A DNA stretch of 6,253 bases from Candidatus Aminicenantota bacterium (lineage in GTDB: Bacteria; Acidobacteriota; Aminicenantia; Aminicenantales; Aminicenantaceae). Numbering within the stretch: position 1 is the first letter of the stretch; each line of letters opens with the position of its first letter. A program made the translations under genes and the position numbers. The stretch lies in the NCBI GenBank assembly GCA_013139435.1, contig WTAW01000349.1:1-6253 (forward strand). The letters run 5' to 3'. The notes below the pieces were generated by a model. That model was given only the letters and a program-made list of their open reading frames with translations. It had not been told where the DNA came from and searched no databases. Below are positions 4,175 to 6,253 of the stretch, in pieces.

Positions 4175-5794
4175 ATGGCAAAACAAATTATACTCGGAGA
4201 TGAAGCGAGACAGGCCCTTTTAAAGGGTATCAACGCTTTGAGCAATGTTGTCAAAGAAACATTGGGTCCAAGGGGAAAAAACGTTGTTCTGGAGAAGAAA
4301 TTCGGCTCTCCCACGAGCACCAAAGATGGTGTGACCGTAGCTAAGGAAGTCGAACTGGAAGACCCTCTTGAAAATATGGGCGCTCAGCTTTTGAAAGAGG
4401 TTGCCTCCAAGACCTCGGATGTTGCCGGAGATGGCACCACAACAGCGACCATTTTGGCCCAGAGCATCTATGCGGAAGGGTTGAAGTATGTGACCGCTGG
4501 TGCCAACCCAAATCTGATAAAAAAAGGCATCGATCAAGCTGTTGCAGAAGTTGTCGAATCGTTGAAGAAATTGAGCATTGATGTCAGTAATGAGATGATC
4601 GTTCAGGTGGGAGCCATATCGGCGAACAACGATGAGTCGATCGGAAATATTATTGCCGAAGCCATGGACAAAGTGGGCAAAGACGGCGTCATAACTGTTG
4701 AAGAAGCCAAAGGTCTTGAGACCACTATGGATATCGTGGAAGGCATGCAGTTCGACCGCGGCTATCTCTCTCCCTATTTCATCACAGACCCCGACAGAAT
4801 GGAGTGTGTCCTGGAAAACCCAGTGATTCTGCTCCATGAGAAGAAGATCAGTAACTTGCGCGAGCTCCTGCCCTTGCTCGAGAATGTGGCAAAGATGGGA
4901 AAGCCCTTGTTGGTGATCGCAGAAGAAGTCGATGGTGAAGCCCTGGCCACACTGGTTGTCAACAAACTAAAAGGCACTTTTTCGTGTTGTTCTGTCAAGG
5001 CCCCTGGGTTCGGTGACAGAAGAAAAGCTATGCTCGAAGATATCGCTGTTCTCACTGGTGGAAAAGTTATCACCGAAGATATCGGTGTCAAGTTGGAGAA
5101 TGTCACTGTGGATTGGCTGGGTGATGCCAATAAAGTTGTCATCGATAAGGACAACACCACGATCGTGGAGGGCAAGGGAAGTTCTGACGATGTTCAAGCT
5201 CGAATCAAACAGATCAGAACCCAGATCGAAGATACCTCTTCCGATTATGACAGAGAAAAACTGCAGGAAAGGCTGGCCAAGATTGTCGGCGGTGTCGCAT
5301 TGATCAAAGTGGGTGCAGCTACAGAAACAGAGCTCAAAGACAAAAAAGCTAGGGTCGAGGATGCCATGAACGCCACAAAAGCTGCTGTTGAAGAGGGAAT
5401 CGTTGCTGGAGGAGGCGTCGCTCTTTTGAGGAGCAAAAAGAGTCTTGATTCGCTGAAAGTTGAAGGCGATATGCAGATCGGTGTGGACATCGTTAAACGC
5501 GCTGTTGAAGAACCCATGCGCCAGATCGCCAATAATGCAGGACTAGAAGGCTCGATCGTAGTCGAAAAAGTGAAAGAGATGGAAAGAAACATGGGATTTA
5601 ATGCTCTCACAGAGACGTATGAAGATCTCGTGAAAGGCGGCGTCCTGGATCCTACCAAGGTCGTTCGCACAGCTCTTCAGAATGCAGCGAGCATTGCTGG
5701 CGTGCTTCTAACAACAGAAGGATTGGTCGCTGATCTTCCTGAGGAGGAAAAGATGAGAATGCCTTCGATGCCTCCCGGCGGCGACATGTACTAA
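4175..5794 (+). CDS. groEL: Chaperonin GroEL (Cpn60)
   Basis: A 539-residue ATP-dependent folding chaperonin of the usual length (E. coli GroEL has 548). Seen are TLGPRGKNVVL (29-39), the ATP site with D51 in TKDGVTVAKE and GDGTTTAT (85-92, D86 equivalent to E. coli D87), APGFGDRRK in the apical domain, and RVEDAMNATKAAVEEGIVAGGG, which carries the catalytic aspartate and the family signature. The open frame extends to a GTG at 4160, but ATG 4175 is the true start: AAGGAG (4164-4169) is 5 nt before it and MAKQIILGDEAR is the conserved N-terminus. Unusual points are adjacent cysteines C271-C272 and a short C-terminal tail, MPSMPPGGDMY, with no repeated GGM motif. It is co-transcribed with groES and ends at an intrinsic terminator. 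Confidence 0.98.
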   Translation: MAKQIILGDEARQALLKGINALSNVVKETLGPRGKNVVLEKKFGSPTSTKDGVTVAKEVELEDPLENMGAQLLKEVASKTSDVAGDGTTTATILAQSIYAEGLKYVTAGANPNLIKKGIDQAVAEVVESLKKLSIDVSNEMIVQVGAISANNDESIGNIIAEAMDKVGKDGVITVEEAKGLETTMDIVEGMQFDRGYLSPYFITDPDRMECVLENPVILLHEKKISNLRELLPLLENVAKMGKPLLVIAEEVDGEALATLVVNKLKGTFSCCSVKAPGFGDRRKAMLEDIAVLTGGKVITEDIGVKLENVTVDWLGDANKVVIDKDNTTIVEGKGSSDDVQARIKQIRTQIEDTSSDYDREKLQERLAKIVGGVALIKVGAATETELKDKKARVEDAMNATKAAVEEGIVAGGGVALLRSKKSLDSLKVEGDMQIGVDIVKRAVEEPMRQIANNAGLEGSIVVEKVKEMERNMGFNALTETYEDLVKGGVLDPTKVVRTALQNAASIAGVLLTTEGLVADLPEEEKMRMPSMPPGGDMY

Positions 5795-5812
5795 CACCAA
5801 ACGCTAAAAATC

Positions 5813-5846
5813 AAAAGGCCTCGGGACTCCCGGGGCCTTTTTTTTT
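5813..5846 (+). terminator. Rho-independent terminator of groES-groEL
   Basis: GGCCTCGGG (5817-5825), loop ACT, CCCGGGGCC (5829-5837) form a 9-bp GC-rich stem with one G-U pair. An A4 tract precedes it and nine Ts (5838-5846) follow. It lies 18 bp after the groEL stop. This is a textbook intrinsic terminator and isolates the operon from the downstream region. Confidence 0.95.
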
Positions 5847-5881
5847 AGTGCGACTCTGGGACTTAATAGAAAGCAGTGGAA

Positions 5882-6110
5882 GCATCTCCAAATCCACTAT
5901 GTCATGAATACTCAATAGCGTTAATGAGTGATCAGATTGTGTGATGGAAAAAACCGTGAGAAGGACTGGACGGGCATGGTACATCTCCTTAGGGGAGATG
6001 TGAGGGAAGCCCGGATCCGAACGAAGTTTCCTCGCTGGGGAAACTGAGAGTGTTTTTGATATCATATAATCTGATCACTCTGAATGACACTAATACAGAT
6101 TTGGAGATGC
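5882..6110 (+). ncRNA. Candidate structured RNA element B (unassigned)
   Basis: The gap between groEL and the permease gene folds into a nested structure. The outer stem is GCATCTCCAAATC (5882-5894)/GATTTGGAGATGC (6098-6110), 13 perfect pairs. The middle stem, 5926-5945/6061-6080, has 20 continuous pairs of which two are G-U. It is extended past a small internal loop by AAAAAC (5949-5954)/GTTTTT (6052-6057). Inside sit a long hairpin, CGGGC (5971-5975)/GCCCG (6009-6013) with ACATCTCC (5981-5988)/GGAGATGT (5994-6001) at its tip, and a second hairpin AGTTTCC (6025-6031)/GGAAACT (6039-6045). The G-U pairs fit RNA of the + strand better than of the other strand. I do not recognise a known family. 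It could be an independent RNA, a leader of the permease gene, or a MITE-like element. Pairings are seen; function is inference. Confidence 0.5.
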
Positions 6111-6147
6111 CAACCAGAAGCATTGGGGATGGATTACAGGAGGGGAA

Positions 6148-6183
6148 ATGTGGTATATTTTGAGGAGTGTTAAAGCTATTTGA
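6148..6183 (+). other. Eleven-codon ORF with strong RBS overlapping the permease start
   Basis: AGGAGGGG (6138-6145) precedes ATG 6148 at ideal spacing. The frame reads MWYILRSVKAI and stops at TGA 6181-6183, 12 bases past the GTG start codon of the permease in another frame. This is the best Shine-Dalgarno in the region, whereas the GTG has none at normal spacing. It may be a leader ORF that delivers ribosomes to the permease start (translational coupling), or the sign of a frameshift near the true N-terminus. Confidence 0.35.
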
Positions 6184-6253
6184 TAGGTATATCCTCAAAG
6201 ATATCCTTCCCGCTTTTCTCATCGGGCTTCTTGTCTACTCCTTCCTCCTTTTG
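6167..6253 (+). CDS. LptF/LptG family permease (5' end only)
   Basis: The first 29 codons before the window ends. The frame reads MLKLFDRYILKDILPAFL and continues into IGLLVYSFLLL. The pattern LFDRYILKDxLPxFLxGLLVxxFLLL is typical of the N-terminus and first membrane helix (about residues 14-29) of LptF/LptG. These are the inner-membrane subunits which, with the LptB ATPase, extract lipopolysaccharide for transport to the outer membrane. F and G cannot be told apart here. The only in-frame start after the TGA at 6161-6163 is GTG 6167. GAGGAG (6162-6167) abuts and overlaps it, which is too close for a normal Shine-Dalgarno. A leader ORF overlaps the start. The gene implies a diderm envelope. 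Confidence 0.78.
   Translation, partial: MLKLFDRYILKDILPAFLIGLLVYSFLLL

Noticed and set aside
4220..4837. Long minus-strand open frame (205 codons) inside groEL.
   Set aside because: It is antisense to a clearly real, highly conserved gene; the translation has no recognisable domain and codon structure explains the open frame.
5989..6222. Minus-strand open frames across the groEL-permease gap (5811-6065 and 5989-6222).
   Set aside because: They run through the terminator and the structured element or into the permease gene, have no recognisable protein features, and are better explained by chance.
1..6253. CRISPR array, tRNA, prophage or defence genes.
   Set aside because: No regularly spaced repeats, cloverleaf folds, integrase, nuclease or phage structural motifs were seen on either strand.

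Overview
The window reads as a bacterial chromosome with moderate GC content. Its tightly packed housekeeping genes are on the + strand, and two unusually structured intergenic regions flank them. The LptF/LptG-type start at the right edge points to an outer-membrane (diderm) bacterium. The HrcA-type CIRCE operators at groES-groEL exclude an E. coli-like sigma-32-only system. The mix of CIRCE, a small Fis-type HTH gene and a purC/PHP/cvpA string fits a less studied lineage (Acidobacteriota/Aminicenantota- or Omnitrophota-like), but this placement is a guess.

Layout. (1) Positions 1-94, minus strand: the first 30 or so codons of a gene resembling the PflX/PflA-like radical SAM family. (2) 95-445: a long non-coding stretch with a 29-bp direct repeat (243-271 and 441-469, 28/29 identical) and a foldable segment closed by a 15-bp inverted repeat (246-260/400-414). 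(3) 446-1168: PgeF/YfiH (laccase-domain) protein, whose likely TTG start lies inside the second repeat copy. (4) 1226-3744: a compact run purC - PHP phosphatase - cvpA - Fis-type HTH gene, joined by overlapping stop and start codons. (5) 3745-3867: groE control region with a perfect CIRCE, a sigma-70-type promoter and a second, degenerate CIRCE over the -10/start site. The first CIRCE is followed by T-tracts and may also terminate the upstream operon. (6) 3868-5794: groES and groEL, then a strong intrinsic terminator at 5813-5846. (7) 5847-6166: a gap holding a large nested fold with a 20-bp stem carrying two G-U pairs. (8) 6167 to the end: start of an LptF/LptG-family permease, preceded by an 11-codon ORF with a strong Shine-Dalgarno.

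Several genes share a nucleotide theme: PgeF (purine nucleoside processing in characterised homologues), PurC (de novo purine synthesis), a PHP protein of the nucleotide-phosphatase type, and CvpA (linked to purF in E. coli). The HTH gene ends only 2 bp before the groE operator.

The most interesting material is non-coding. The two intergenic folds share two 8-mers in the same order (ACCGTGAG ... AACGAAGT), and each closing stem lies beside an ATGA. They could be relatives of one mobile or structured RNA family. That is a hypothesis requiring covariance searches.
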